Source: Sclerotiophoma versabilis (taxonomy: Eukaryota > Ascomycota > Dothideomycetes > Pleosporales > Didymellaceae). Taken from it: a DNA stretch of 64,000 nt. The stretch covers positions 496,001 to 560,000 of the forward strand of contig JAAROD010000093.1 in the NCBI GenBank assembly GCA_012274445.1, given 5' to 3'. Positions 63,782 to 64,000 of this stretch are shown here, piece by piece. The position numbers were made by a program, and so were the translations under genes. Position 1 is the stretch's first letter. Each line of letters opens with the position of its first letter. Below the pieces are notes generated by a model. That model did no database searches. It was not told the origin of the DNA and saw nothing but the letters and a program-made list of their open reading frames with translations.

Positions 63782-64000
63782 AGATAGTGCCGTACTGCCC
63801 AGTCTATTGGAACAACGGCGAACTACAAGCTTATAGGTAGAGGCTGAGACTGTAAGGGTTACTGCTTTAATACATGCACCTGACCGCAGCAGTACATTGC
63901 CCTGATTGCATCCTTGCCTACATCAGTGTTCTAAAGGTTGCCTGCCACCCTGAAAGTATGGGGAGGAGACAACTGGCAGTGATATCCTCATTGCACTTGC

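Overview
The window is nuclear DNA of a filamentous ascomycete, most likely a Dothideomycete. The evidence is intron-rich genes with short (about 45-65 nt) GT-AG introns and CTRAC-like branch points, and several fungus-restricted families: a FunK1 kinase, a DUF3723 protein, STAND/NLR proteins with PNP, WD40 and TPR domains, an HMT1-type ABC transporter, a CorA-like membrane protein and a Zn2Cys6-like finger. No housekeeping gene is recognisable. The region is gene-poor and rich in broken genes and diverged repeats, which is what an accessory compartment looks like. Exon joins below were worked out by hand from splice consensus and reading phase; no alignment or database search was possible.

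Layout. 0-3 kb: the 3' end of a WD40 NLR, then two inverted remnants of a small membrane-protein gene. 4-11.4 kb: a small charged protein, a FunK1 kinase (5.3-7.6 kb), two diverged copies of a short gene around a 27-G run, and an APH-fold phosphotransferase. 11.8-13.1 kb: two tiny CxxC proteins on either side of a minisatellite whose unit changes from 13 to 12 bp. 13.4-20 kb: a C2H2-like protein, a hidden three-exon gene that overlaps it tail to tail, a pogo-type HTH fragment, and two more convergent genes. 20.4-30.8 kb: three same-strand genes (531, 475 and 530 codons) that share a diverged domain but have different C-termini: Zn2Cys6-like, unknown, and alpha/beta-hydrolase. Between them lie a zinc-finger gene, a RING-like gene with an in-frame stop, and gene fragments. 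32-36 kb: an HMT1-type ABC transporter with an altered Walker B motif and a small hypothetical gene.

36.5-48.7 kb is the most mobile-looking part. It holds a Tc1/mariner transposase relic, a 5'-truncated TPR NLR with a one-base frameshift, an inverted gene/pseudogene pair, a MITE with 37-bp inverted repeats, an intact five-exon DUF3723 gene (a family often carried by Starship giant transposons) and a companion 486-aa gene. 49.9-54.8 kb: a hidden small secreted Cys-rich protein, a PAQR gene killed by one stop codon, and small membrane genes. 56-64 kb: a GC-rich PNP/NB-ARC/TPR NLR with almost identical TPR units, head to head with a CorA-like membrane protein; a 370-aa unknown gene lies downstream of the NLR.

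Taken together, the NLR content, the head-to-head NLR/membrane pair and the gene family with a shared domain and changing partners fit a fast-evolving compartment concerned with non-self recognition or conflict. The DUF3723 gene suggests that part of it could be mobile-element cargo, but no DUF3435 tyrosine-recombinase captain is visible, so a Starship cannot be claimed from this window alone.
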